64,000 nucleotides of DNA from Primulina eburnea. Taxonomy: Eukaryota > Streptophyta > Magnoliopsida > Lamiales > Gesneriaceae. Where the stretch lies: contig NC_133117.1 in the NCBI RefSeq assembly GCF_022965805.1, forward strand, positions 15,647,479-15,711,478, read 5' to 3'. The notes below the pieces were generated by a model. The model saw only the letters and a list, made by a program, of their open reading frames with translations. It searched no databases and had not been told where the DNA came from. Shown here one piece after another: positions 10,945 to 22,069 of the stretch. Position numbers and translations under genes: made by a program. How positions within the stretch are numbered: position 1 is the first letter of the stretch; each line of letters begins with the position of its first letter.

Positions 10945-13900
10945 TGTAACGCCCAGAAAATTTAAAGGTCCATTTGAACCACATGCATTTGAATTATTAA
11001 ATTCTCCTGTATTTTAATTAAATGTTTTAATTGCATTTATTAATTATGTTGTGCATATTTACATGTGTAAAATATATTTTTCTACATTGTTGCATAAAAA
11101 TGTATTTTTAAAGGTTATTCGAGTTGCGATTGAGGAACAGAGACCGAGGGCTGAAAAATATAAAAAAATTTTATTGGTTAATTTTTTTTAATTATTTAAA
11201 ATAAGGGTGATGCTTTTTATTATTTTTGAAATAAAAGGTTTTGAGGTGATTTTATAAGCCGTGACGTAAATTTTATCGGTGTTGGTTTTTCAACTAAAAT
11301 ACGAAATTTTAAGTAACCCGGCTATTAGATTCACCAACCTATTTTTATCAAACCATTTTTATGATTTAATTAAATCCTAACTGATACTAATGAGCTTAAT
11401 TTAATTGGTCTTAACAGGCATAAGCCTAGTTAGTAAGTTAATTAGTATTTAGTTTGTTCTAAACCCTACACCATGCATCACAACTCACGTCTCCCACTTT
11501 TCAATTCAGAAAACTCTCCCCAAAGACACACAACACACACGACACAACACACACAACACTTAGAAGGGTTTTCAAGGGAGTTCAAAAGAAGGTTAGCCAA
11601 GGTTTCGATCCGTTCTTCGAAGTCAACGTTTTTCCGTGCGTATATAACGCAAAGGCACGCCATACATCTCCTTTTCTCATCCATCATATCATATTATTGT
11701 TTGAATTATTTTATGCATGAAAAAAATTAAATATCTTTCAGAATTTTCAGTATATGGAATGTATACATGAGGAAACATGATTTTTGAATCCAATAACTTG
11801 TGTATTGTTTGATTAAGGGGCTGCCATGACATAAGGTAAGATCAAGAGTGGTTTAGAACTGTTTTAAAGTCACAAACACACGCCTAAACCCCATCACAGT
11901 CGAAGGAAAAAAGCAACACGCGAGTTCGTTTTGCTGTCATGAGGGAAAAGGTGTGCGGGTTAGGTACCCCACGGCTGGGCAAGGGCTGGCTTCTGTCTAC
12001 AAGGTAGCTAGGGTTGTGGGGATGTCTAGGGTAGAGTCCTAGCCAGGCTAGGACTCGAGTAGGGGCTGGGGAAAGAGTCCTAGCCATGCTAGGACTCTAC
12101 CCTAGAAGCTGTCCAGGAAGTGCGCATGGTTCGTGCTGCTTCTAGGGGTTTGGGGCTCGGTCTGGGGTTCAAGGGCTCGGTCAAGGTGATGCACAAGAGT
12201 CCTAGGAGGGTGCACGTGTGTTTGGTTCAAGGGCTTGGCTCGTTGGTAAGGGTTGGGAAGCAAATCAAAGAGTCCTAGGTCCATAAGGGTTCTCGGCCAG
12301 AATAGGGGTAACTTGGGGTGGCTCGTTTTTATGTTTTGGATTGGATTCTAAGTGAACTTAGGGTCCATAGGGTACTTTAGGATCTTGGTCAAGTTTTGGA
12401 TCAACATGGTTCGGGGGTAACTCGTGAAAATCGAAAGTTGGCTCGGGGTCGAAGTTTAGGTGTCAATTTAGGGGTTTTAACTAAGAAAAATTGAAAAAAC
12501 GGCTCACGAGGGTCGAGTCGTGGTTCATAAGGGCTAAAAATAATATAAAAAGACTAAATTTAGAATTTAGAATTTTATATTAAAGTTTTAGATTTTTCGG
12601 GATTAAAACACCGTCAAAACAATTAATCAAATATAAATGAATAAGTCTAATATTTAAGCTAAATAAAATTAAGAAAAAATTAATTTAAGCTTAAATAAAT
12701 ATTTGGGACATATTAGAGTCATGAAATCATGAAAAAAGTCAAAAACGTAAATTGTCAAGTACAGGGGTAAAACGTTCTTTTTACACCAAAAATTAGTAAA
12801 TGTCATGGCTGTGCCCTAAATGCTATTTTATGATATTATGACTATTTTTGCATGTTTATGAGATGTTCATGATTAAATTATGATTTATTTAAATTTCCAC
12901 GAATTTTTATGATTTAAGGTTGACATTTAAAAGACGTGTTGCATGCTTGGTTTCAAAAGCAAAAATGTTATGTTATGCATGATTTTTATAAAGTAATGAG
13001 AATGTAAAACTTTGAAGGAAGTAAAGTGATTGTGAATAATTCGCTAATATTGAAGATATCGTAAGGGCGACGGTCCCAGTGGGAGCCCGACGATCGTGTT
13101 TCCATTATTAGGAATATGAGGATATGAGGTTTGAGGTAAGAATGAGAATATCATGAGGAGAGAAGGCCCTAGAGGGAGCCCATTTATGGGAGAAGGCCTT
13201 AAAGGGAGCCCCGACGATCGTATTTCTATTCGATGAGGATAGGCCAGCGTCCAGTTGACCGATGAGAGTGTTGCTGGTGTCCCCACCGCCCAGTAATGCG
13301 GTTTCATGTAGATGGATCTATAGACTTTTGAGGTTTGAGGAAAGTCACAATTAACGATCTGAATTCAACAAAGGAAAAATGTTTATGATCATGTTAAAGG
13401 TTTTATGTCATGTTCAGGAAAAAAAAAAGGTTAAAGTTTATGTTTGCATGTCATGAAAAAGTTATTTTACGTAAAAGTATTTTAATTGTTCCATGTGGTT
13501 TTATATATATTATTTTCTATAAAGATTATGGTGTGTTGAGTCTTTAAACTCACTAGGTGTGATGGATGCAGGTGAGGTTGAGGGAGGGCTTGACGGATGA
13601 TTTGACTGGACTGATGGCACAGACAACCCGAGGACCAGCGCTTCTACTTTTTCCGCATTTACTATTTATGGTTCATGATTTATGTTAAAGATTTTAAGAC
13701 TATCTATTTATGCTTTTGAGTGATTTTTGAGAGGTTTAGTATGGGCTATATTTTTCAAATTTATTACTTTTTGGGTTTGGTAAAACATGCGACGATTTCA
13801 TTTTATGACTATTTCACTTGATTTTAAAATGATAGTTGGATGATGTTTTATTTTAAAGGGTAAAATATTTTATAAAAATATTTTCATGAGGGTTATGTAT

Positions 13901-13971
13901 ACGGCCGAAAATTGAGCGTTTAAAAAAAATCTTTCTAGCATGTTTTAAGAAAACGAATAGCAGACGTCACA
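10945..13971 (+). repeat. 5' LTR of element F (about 3.0 kb)
   Basis: It starts TGTAACGCCCAG and ends GACGTCACA. Internal landmarks include two CCTAG hairpins at 12034-12056 and 12074-12098 and the repeated GAGAAGGCC...GGGAGCCC segments at about 13060-13215. Further on are TTGACCGATGAGAGTGT and CACCGCCCAGTA (about 13255-13295), and TGAGTCTTTAAACTCAC near 13535. It pairs with the 3' LTR beginning at 15221. Open frames such as 11473-11730 recur in both LTRs but resemble nothing known to me. Confidence 0.85.
12034..12098. repeat. Paired CCTAG hairpins in LTR F
   Basis: The second hairpin (12074-12098) is a perfect 11-bp stem, AGAGTCCTAGC and GCTAGGACTCT, with a CAT loop. The first (12034-12056) has the same arms with a CAG loop. 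The 3' LTR has the same pair at 16309-16373 with one arm mutated. Confidence 0.9.
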
Positions 13972-15220
13972 GTTAGTATCAGAGCAATGGTTCTGTAAAG
14001 GGTTGTGCCACCATCAGCGCCGAAATGATCAGTCGTCAAGCCTCAACTTGTAAGTTGACATGCTTTATATGATTTTATGATGTTACCTGAATAATTATAT
14101 GAATCATATGTTTACGTCACATGTTTAATAGCTTTATGATAATATATGATTTTTATGGTTTAGAATTTTTATACGTGTTACGATATGAATTAAGAAATCA
14201 TTTGATTTCAACGCATGTTGGTTTGGTGGTGGAATTGGACGATGTTGATTTTTGGGTTTTAGTATTGACGTTCTACTTTTTGGGCTATAGGTTAATCGTG
14301 AATATTATGAATGCTTTATGGGACACGTAGATTTTCTAAGAAGATATTTATGATTCATGGTTACTAGTTTAATTTATTTTTGGAAACTACTCTTAAGTAA
14401 TAATAATTCAAGGATTCACAACGACATTGAGAGTATAGAAATGTATAAAATGAGATTTTAAGTTTAGACGAAAGGTAAGATTTATTATAGGAATTGTATT
14501 TTGGGTAAATAAGTTTAAATTTATCGAAATTATACTATGGGAAACCTGTAGAATAAAATTATGAATGCCAAAAATTTATGGGTTAATTAAGGAATTTTGA
14601 AAATAAGGACCAATTAAGATAATTTTCGAGGAGATTAAGAAATGATTTTTGCAAATATTAAGAAATTTAGGGACTAATTTAGCAATAAGCGATAATTGAA
14701 TGAATTAAATGATAAGAATTGTGATGATTTAGACTTTTAAGAATATTTGGAACCTTGGGATATTTTAGTTATAATGTGATAAGAAATGTTAATCAAGGAT
14801 TTTTAAGATTGAATCAATATTAGGCTTTAAAATCTAAGCGTTAGCGGATGCGTTTGAGATTTTAAGATTGAAATTTGATAAGTTGATGAATATTTTGGGT
14901 ATAAAATAAGAAAAGTAATATACGATAAATATAGTCATCCATATTTTTATTGGGAATTGTAAGAAAAATTGAAATTCGAGGTTATAATAGTAATAGTACT
15001 AAGTTATTATGGGTCTTTTTAAGTTGCAATTCGAAAATAAAGATTTAAAAGGAAAATTTAATTGGGATCAAGGAGACGTAAGGACATTCTAGAACTTAAG
15101 TTTTATCAGAGTTGCGTAGGGGGAAGCGTGGATTTTTGGGATACTATAATTGAATCTAAACTTTGGGTTATTAAAGATATGCGAATTTCGAGGACGAAAT
15201 TCAATTTAAGGGGGGAAGAT
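13972..15220 (+). other. Interior of element F: primer site, non-coding body, polypurine tract
   Basis: It begins GTTAGTATCAGAGCAATGG, a decayed tRNA-iMet primer site (TATCAGAGC is intact). The body is AT-rich; its longest frame (14121-14330, 69 codons) resembles no retroelement protein I recognise. It ends with the polypurine tract AAGGGGGGAAGA (15209-15220) directly before the 3' LTR. Normal Tekay elements carry about 5 kb of gag-pol here; this one has 1.25 kb. Confidence 0.75.
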
Positions 15221-16433
15221 TGTAACGTCCTGAAAATTTAGAGGTCCACGCGAACCACATGCATTTGAATTATTAAATTCTCCTGTATTTTAATTAAATG
15301 TTTTAATTGCATGAATTAATTATGTTGTATATATTTACATGTTTAAAATATATTTTTCTACACTGTTGCAAAAAAATGTATTTTTAAAAGTTATTCGAGT
15401 TGCGATCGAGGAACGGAGACCGAGGGCTGAAAAATAGAAAATATTTTTATTGGATAATTGTTTTTAATTATTTAAATTAAGGGTGATGCTTTTTATTATT
15501 TTTGAAATAAGGGGTTTTGAGGTGATTTTTTACGACGAGACATAAATTTTATATGTGTTGATTTTTCAACTAAAATAGGAACTTTTAAGTAACCCGGCTA
15601 TTAGATTCACCAACCTATTTTTATCAACCCATTTTTATAATTTAATTAAATCCTAATTGAGACTAATGGGCTTAATTTAATTGGCTTAATAGGCCTAAGC
15701 CTAGTTAGTAAGTTAATTAGTATTTAATTTGTTCTAAACCCTACACCATGCATCACAACTCACGCCTTCCACTTTTCAATTTAGAAAACTCTCCCCAAAT
15801 ACACACAACACACATGACACAACACACACAACACTTAGAAGGGTTTTCGAAGGAGTTCAAGGGAAGGTTAGCCAAGGTTTTCATCCGTTCTTCGACGTCA
15901 ACGGTTTTTCGTGCGTATATAATGCAAAGGCACGCCATACATCTCCTTTTCTCATCCATCATATCATATTATTGTTTGAATTATTGTATGCATGAAGAAC
16001 ATGAAATATCTTTCAGAATTTTCGGTATATGGCATGTATACATGAGGAAACATGATTTTTGAATCCAATAAATTGTGTATTGTTTTGTTAAGGGACTGCC
16101 ATGAAATAAGGTAATATCAAGAGTGGTTTACACCGGTTTTAGAGTCACACACACACGCGTAAACCCCATCACAGACGAAGGAAAGAAGCAACACGCGAGT
16201 TCGTTTTGCAGTCATGAGGGAAAAGGGGTGCAGGTTTGGTACCCCACGGCTGGGCAAGGGCTGGCTTCTGTCTAGAGGCTAGCTAGGGTCGTGGGGGAGT
16301 CTAGGGAAGAGTCCTAGCCAGGCTATGACTCGAGTAGGGGATGGGGAAAGAGTCCTAGCCATGCTAGGACTCTACCCGAGAAGCTGTCCAGGAAGTGTGC
16401 AAGGTTCGCGCTGCTTCCAGGGGTCTGGGGTTC
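15221..16433 (+). repeat. 3' LTR of element F, first part (before insertion G)
   Basis: It starts TGTAACGTCCTG and follows the 5' LTR closely by eye, including the duplicated open frame at 15748-16062. It breaks at 16433, where solo LTR G inserts. The last 5 bp, GGTTC, are the target duplication of G. Confidence 0.85.
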
Positions 16434-16584
16434 TGTAATGCCCAAGAATTTGATTAACATAATCTGAGATGATTAACGTAATCTGAGATGATTTATTGAT
16501 GATGAACGAATATGAGTATAGTTAGACCACTCCGGAACCAAATTGGTTAAAGCATATGAGTTATGTAATGTTTGGGCAGAACCG

Positions 16585-16799
16585 GTGGCGCCCGAGCGGT
16601 AGAAAGAGACCGCCCGAGCGCCAATGTTCAACAAAGAAGAGTCTCGGGCAGAAGAGGTGGCGCCCGAGCGGTAGAATAGTACCGCTCGAGCGCCAATGGA
16701 GGAGCATCCGGACAGAGAGCCTCGCGCCCGGGCGGCAGATTGTCACCGCCCGAGCGCCGAGCTCGCGCCCGAGCGGTATTTTCTTACCGCTCGAGCGCG
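16585..16799. repeat. GC-rich hairpin array in solo LTR G (CGCCCGAGCGGT type)
   Basis: There are four units with arms such as GGCGCCCGAGCGGT and ACCGCCCGAGCGCC separated by loops of about 8 nt, often TAGAA-containing. The spacers carry GCAGAA or GACAGA. The arm class is the same as in E and in the Athila-type LTR H. Confidence 0.9.
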
Positions 16800-16847
16800 A
16801 GGCGTGGCGCGTGAAGGATGTGCCACTCGGCGTTTTGCATGTACGAG

Positions 16848-16848
<1 letters not shown>

Positions 16849-16897
<49 letters not shown>
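16849..16897. repeat. (TA)n tract at the TATA position of solo LTR G
   Basis: A TA alternation of about 49 bp lies 50 bp after the hairpin array, at the place of the presumed core promoter. Confidence 0.9.
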
Positions 16898-17602
16898 CAT
16901 GAATTCTGAAAGAAAAAGGAAATCGAAGAAAGAATCGAGGAAGGGCTTAGAGAACCTTTTGAAGAAATCCTTACGCCTTTATATTTCGATCCGTCCGTCC
17001 AAACTTGAACCCGAGTACGGCACCGTGTTCCTAGCAACGCAGGCTACTACGGGACGTAAGTTTTATTAAGTTTGGACATGTTTTGGAAATATGATGTTGT
17101 TAGAATTGAATACACGTCATATATGTTGTTCTTGACATGTCAGACATCGTAGAATCGAAGTCAGATTAAGAAACAGACTGAATATGGAATTGTTATGAAT
17201 TTCAGAATGAAATTGACTAGAATTGATACCAGATTGGTACAGTGGTTGATTGTAAATGCTTGGAATTGATATAGACGGATAAAGTATTATCAGTATCGTA
17301 AGATGGTACGGTTGTACCGTCAGAATTTGATAAAACAGAGATGTTTTGAATTGATTAGAATATTGATACAGAATATTGATATTGTCATTGCCAGATTGAA
17401 CAGTGACAGACGTTGAATCAAGACTTCGATTGTATCAGAGCGACAACAAGAAATGTATAAATTAATGTTGAGTTGGGATTGCACAACTCTAGTGAGGTTT
17501 GACTCGAGTTTCCCTAAATCACATACTTAGTTTATTACATTGATTCTTGTAATTGATGAGATTGATGATTGTAGGCTATTGATTCATAGCCACTGCATGT
17601 AT

Positions 17603-17812
17603 TGATTACTGAGTCGTTGAGTCATGGGCTGATTCGCCTAGTCACCGGCTGATTCGTCTGGTTATGGACTGATTCGTCTAAACTTAAGCTGATTCGCTTA
17701 ATTACAGGCTGAGTTGTCTGATTATTGGATGATTCGCCTAATTGCCGGCTGATTCGTTGGGTTATTGACTGAGTCGTCAATTCTGCGACTGATTCGCCCA
17801 GACACTGGAAAT
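17603..17812. repeat. About 20-bp minisatellite in LTR G (GCTGATTCGYCT units)
   Basis: Around nine degenerate units of the form GGCTGATTCGTCTGGTTATT follow one another. The same minisatellite occurs in the LTRs of A and K at the equivalent place. Its function is unknown. Confidence 0.85.
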
Positions 17813-18478
17813 ATTAATTATATCGATGCCGTTTAGGGATTGATTCATTCCTACCGACTGAGATTCGATATAATTACCTATATCCAGACATCGGGATCCC
17901 TAGGATAGATTTGAGTCGAGTCTGAGACGACGCGTCAGTAGAGTCGAGTCTGAGACGATTCGTCGGTTGGGTTGATTCTGATAGGACATGTTGATTTACA
18001 TTGTTTATATCATTCATGATTATTGAATGCTTGATATTGATTTATGTTTCTGATTTGATACATGTTATGAATATTTCCTATATGCTTTCGTATATGTTTT
18101 TATATGATTGCATGTATACATTGGTTATACTGGGATATTTATATCTCACCGGAGTTATCCGGCTGTTGTCTTGTTTTGTATGTGTGCATGAAAACAGGTG
18201 GGACTGGATCAGGGTCAAGAAGAGGATGAGAGAAGATTTGATAGCGTGGAGATCCGGGCTTCGAAGCAACATAGGATTCAGCACTGATATGTAGTTGAAC
18301 CTAGTTGAATTCTTGTAGATAACACAAGATTTGTATGTTCATGTTTAATATGTAATTTGAGTAAATTACATTACGTTTCCGCTTTGTATTTTAAAAAAAA
18401 AATTTAGACCCTGTTTTATAATTGATTAATTAGTCCCCAATGATGATTAAGAACATGATTAGCATCCGGGTCCCCACA

Positions 18479-19651
18479 GGTTCAAAGGTTGGGTCAAGGT
18501 GATGCACTAGAGTCCTAGGAGGGTGCACAGGTGGTTGGTTCAAGATCTGGGATCGTTGGTAAGGGTTGGGAAGAAAATCAAAGAGTCCTAGGTCCATAAG
18601 GGTTCCCGGCCAGAATAGGGGTAACATGGGGTGGCTCGTTTTTGGGTTTTTGCTTGGATTCTAAAGTGCAATTACGGTCAAGTATGGTACTTTAGGATGT
18701 TGGTCATGTTTTAGAACAAAATGGTTCGGGGGTAACTCGTGAAAATCGAAAGTTGGCTCGGGGTCGAAGTTTAGGTGTCAATTTAGGGTTTTTAACTAAG
18801 AAAAATTGAAAAAACGGCTCACGGGGGTCGAATCGTGGTTCATAAGGGCTAAAATAATATAAAAAAACTAAATTTATAATTTAGGAATTTTATATTAAAA
18901 TTTGGGATTTTTCGGGATTAGAACACCGTCAAAACAATGAGTCAAAGATAAATAAATAAGTCTAATATTTATGCTAAATAAAATTATGGAAAAATTAATT
19001 TAAGCTTAAATAAATATTTGGGACATGTTGGAGTCATGAAATCATGAAAAAAGTCAAAAACGTAAATTGTCATGTCCAAGGGTAAAACGGTCTTTTTACA
19101 CCAAAAATTAGTAAATGTCATGACAGTGCCCTAAATGCTATTTTAAGATATTATGACTATTTTTGCATTTTTATGAGATTTTCATGATTAAATTATGATT
19201 TATTTAAATGTCCACGAATTTTTATGATTTAAGGTTGACATTTAAAAGACGTGTTGCATGCTTGGTTTCAAAAGCAAAAATGTTATGTTATGCATGATTT
19301 TTATAAAGTAATGAGAATGTAAAACGATGAGGGAAGTGAAGTGATTGTGACTAATTCGCTAATATTGGAGATATCTTGGGGGCGACGGTCCCAGTGGGAG
19401 CTCGACGATCGTGTTTCCATTATTACGAGTATGAGGATATGAGGATATGAAGTTTGAGGTAAGAATGGGAATATCGTGGGAGAAGGCCCCAGAGGAGCCC
19501 ATTTATGGGAGAAGGCCCAGAGAGAGCCCGATTATCGTATTTCTATTCTATGAGGATAGGCCAGTGCCCAGTTGACCGGTGAGAGTGTTGATGGTGTCCC
19601 CCGACGCCCAGTACTGCGGTTTCATGTAGATGGATCCATCAACTTTTGAGG
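18479..19651 (+). repeat. 3' LTR of element F, second part, truncated
   Basis: It resumes with GGTTCAAAGG and follows the 5' LTR through TTGACCGGTGAGAGTGT and CGCCCAGTACTG up to AACTTTTGAG at 19650. The last about 630 bp of the LTR are missing. The junction with H shares the bases GAGG with the lost F sequence, which suggests end joining at microhomology rather than a transposition boundary. Confidence 0.8.
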
Positions 19652-19793
19652 CTCTATCTTCACGACGTTCCTCCTCTTGATCATTCAACTGCCTGTCCAT
19701 TAGTTCTTTTATTCTCTGCTGCTGTCTTCTCCTGCGGAAAGTTCTTTCGATTTCAGGATCAAACTCAAGCTCCACGTCAAGTGACTTTGGCAT
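19651..19793 (-). pseudogene. N-terminal fragment of Athila-type gag (element H)
   Basis: It starts with ATG at 19793-19791, and its first residues, MPKSLDVELEFDPEIERTF, are the same as in C gag at 33452. A charged, Arg/Glu-rich stretch follows. About 45 residues remain; reading on past 19651 runs into F LTR sequence and is meaningless. The capsid and nucleocapsid parts are absent. Confidence 0.85.
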
Positions 19794-19893
19794 GCACTAG
19801 ACAAGATATCTGGAATAAATTATGGATTGTTAGCTAAAGAAAAATAAAATAACGCTAAAGAAAATGACTAAAAATAAAATTGTAGATTAACAG
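19794..19893 (-). other. Leader of element H between primer site and gag
   Basis: This AT-rich leader of about 100 bp is similar to the 33352-33451 leader of element C, including the segment before the gag start (GATATCTTGTCTAGTGC). Confidence 0.75.
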
Positions 19894-19911
19894 TCCCCGG
19901 CAACGGCGCCA
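19894..19911 (-). other. Primer binding site of element H (tRNA-Asp type)
   Basis: The minus strand reads TGGCGCCGTTGCCGGGGA, a perfect complement to the 3' end of plant tRNA-Asp, the known Athila primer. It lies seven bases from the LTR end, as in C. Confidence 0.92.
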
Positions 19912-19918
19912 AAAACTT

Positions 19919-21423
19919 GATCGAGCAAAACTTGCACTGTGGAATCCTCAATAAAAATATGTTTTATATGCTCAAAATAATCGCAAGTGCACGATGTCAA
20001 GTTATAATATAGTGTACGTGAGTACGAGTATCGTTCCACTGAAGACTGTATTTAACAATTGTTATTTTCAGTTATTGAACATTTAGCGACGAAAATGAAT
20101 TTGATTGTTTTAACACTACTATGCTCAAATAAATGTGAAAATAAAACAATTCAATGAATAACGAATGAGAATTAATATCTAAAATGTTGAGTAAAATTCA
20201 ATGAGAAATGAATTTGTTGGGAATATCGGTTCACCTACCCCTCGTTAATTAATTAATTCGTTCGATAGTGATTATAGGCTTCCGACAGGATTTCCTATTC
20301 TAATGAACACACTCTCTCGAGATATGCCAAACTAATTCGACTCAATGAAGTGATTGAATGTCTTTAATTATTTATCAAGAGTGAATCGCATTTCGATTTG
20401 TGAAATCTCCTAATTTTCGACCTTAAGGACTATGACTATCGGCGTGTATCCAATTTCATATATCTATGTAAATTGTAGATCCACGGATTATATTACTCGT
20501 TCATATCACAAGTTATTCTCTCGAACTCACTCGCAATATAAAAACGTTGTTAAATTTATCTACACTCTAACAACACAATTAAACAATAGTATAATCAAGA
20601 ATAACGCAACAATCGAACATAAATTAATTCAAATCAAAGTTTGGGGTAGGCTCCCCTTAAATCCCAACAAATATTAACGTTTAGCTACTAGAATTCATGA
20701 TTGAAAATAAACAAAACAAAGTTCAAATGCTAAAACTAAATAAGAAATACTAGAAGTGACGAAAAACGCGAAGAACGATGCCCGGAAAACTTCAAATCTT
20801 CTATCCAAGCGCGAAGTGCTCTCCAAGACTTGTGGTGGCTGAATAGTGGCGAAGAATATCTCTCAATAATATCCAAAAGTTGTCCAATCCCCCTTCCATA
20901 TCAGCCATCTCCCTCCAATAAGGCAAGGAATCGCGCATGATATTTTTCCAAAAATAGGTGGCGCTCGGGCGGTAGAAAAGTACCGCTCGAGGTCCACACC
21001 TTCTGTAACCTTGCTTGGGATGTGCGGCATTCGCGCTCGGGCTGTAGAAAACTACCGCTCGAGCGCCGACACTTCTGTAATTTGTCCTTCGTAAGACATC
21101 TCTCGCGCCCGGGCGGTAGAAAAGTACCGCCCGAGCGCCGACCTTTCTGTCAAGTTATGCAGTTGTTCATCTTTCGCGCCCGGGCGGTAGAAAATTACCG
21201 CTCGGACGCCGCTCATTCTGTCCATTGCCTTCTATTTTTTACACTTTGCTCCATTTTTTTGTTTTCCGATCATTTTTCCTGCAAATTCATCACCGAACAG
21301 TGAGACATGATGATATGCAAATGATTACTCTAAAATGAACAAAAAGTAAATGAAATGCATGCATGCACAATGCAAACACAACTAAAACTAATGCAATAAA
21401 GCGCGTAAAAACCACACCTATCA
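19919..21423 (-). repeat. 5' LTR of element H (about 1.5 kb, Athila type)
   Basis: In minus orientation it starts TGATAGGTGTGG and ends GCTCGATCA. The downstream part (about 20220-20700 on plus) resembles the LTRs of C, for example the segment with CTTAAATCCCAACAAAT. It has a GC-hairpin array at 20958-21212. No gene is seen; small frames such as 20432-20677 are not conserved. Confidence 0.88.
20958..21212. repeat. GC-rich hairpin array in Athila-type LTR H
   Basis: There are four units, each an arm GCGCTCGGGCGGTAGAAAA followed by TACCGCTCGAGCGCC or a close form. Spacers contain TTCTGT. Arm, loop (TAGAAAA) and spacer match the arrays of the Tekay-like LTRs E and G more than they match the array of Athila-type C. 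Confidence 0.9.
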
Positions 21424-21941
21424 AATCTCGAACGGCCCAATAAATCTCGGACTAAGCTTGCCTCTCTTCCCAATCCTCATAACACCCTTCATGGGTGTTA
21501 TCTTCACGTAAACGTGATCACCTATTGCAAACTCAAGATCTCTCCTTCTCTTGTCAACATAACTCTTCTGGCGACTCTGGGCGGTATTCATCCTGTCTCG
21601 GATCTTGACCACCACATCTGCAGTCTGCTGAACAATCTCTGGACCAAGTTCTGACCTCTCACCGACTTCATCCCAATGAATCGGCAATCTGCACTTCCTC
21701 CCATACAGTGCCTCGTAGGGAGCCATACCAATCGAGGATTGGAAACTGTTATTGTAGGTAAACTCCACTAGAGGTACTTTCGATTCCCAATTCCCATGGA
21801 AATCAATCACACATACTCGAAGAAAATCCTCCAAAATCTGGATCACACACTCAGACTAGCCATCTGTCTAAGGATGAAATGCAGACTGAATAGAAACTTC
21901 GTCCCATGGCTGCATGTAAACTCATCCAAAAGGACAATGTG
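21424..21941 (-). pseudogene. Element I: integrase C-terminal fragment of a Ty3/gypsy pol
   Basis: The minus-strand translation shows the end of the integrase core and the region after it: TDG-x-SE-VIQILEDFLR, then FTYNNSFQSSIGMAPYEALY, then a DHVYVKITP segment and KLSPRFIGPFEI, where H cuts it. The integrase role is to join element DNA to the host chromosome in the nucleus. Two glutamine codons of the expected Q-T-D-G-Q motif read TAG, both explained by C-to-T changes, so this copy is dead. The lineage is related to, but clearly distinct from, the integrase in B. Confidence 0.85.
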
Positions 21942-22069
21942 TGTAATGCCCAAGATTTTTATCATGGTAATTCGAGATGATTAATGTATGAATTGATGTG
22001 ATAATGACAGATCATTCCAAGTCACGAATTGAGGTAACATGTAATATCGAATGTGCGAGGACAGAACAC

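Larger units (their letters stand above)
16434..18478 (+). mobile_element. G: solo LTR of a Tekay-like element, with target site duplication
   Basis: It begins TGTAATGCCCAAG and ends GGGTCCCCACA, with GGTTC on both sides (16429-16433 and 18479-18483). There is no primer site or interior, and the F LTR resumes exactly after it. This is the product of LTR-LTR recombination after a real insertion. It contains a hairpin array (16585-16799), a TA tract (16849-16897), a GTAAG site (17056), a minisatellite (17603-17812) and the U5 hairpin (18149-18162). Confidence 0.92.
10945..19651 (+). mobile_element. Element F: non-autonomous large-LTR retrotransposon (3 kb LTRs, 1.25 kb interior)
   Basis: The 5' LTR is 10945-13971, the primer site about 13973, the interior 13972-15220, the polypurine tract 15209-15219, and the 3' LTR runs from 15221, interrupted by solo LTR G and truncated at 19651. 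The interior ends with GAGGACGAAATTC then AAGGGGGGAAGA, a 3' end typical of Tekay/Del chromoviruses. No gag, protease, RT or integrase can be read. The layout fits a LARD-like derivative dependent on proteins from elsewhere. Its right flank is lost, so its target duplication cannot be tested. Confidence 0.75.
19651..21423 (-). mobile_element. Element H: 5' end of an Athila-type retrotransposon (LTR, primer site, start of gag)
   Basis: In minus orientation the LTR (21423 to 19919) is followed by a tRNA-Asp primer site, a leader of about 100 bp, and the first about 45 codons of gag, which stop at the junction with F. Everything downstream is lost. It belongs to the same broad group as C but to a different subfamily, with LTR start TGATAGGTGTGG instead of TGATATAGRTGG. 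Confidence 0.85.

Noticed and set aside
11473..11730. Repeated open frame MHHNSRLPLFN... in both F LTRs (also 15748-16062)
   Set aside because: It is duplicated only because the LTR is. It contains an ACACAACAC low-complexity part, and the frame is not kept in F0.
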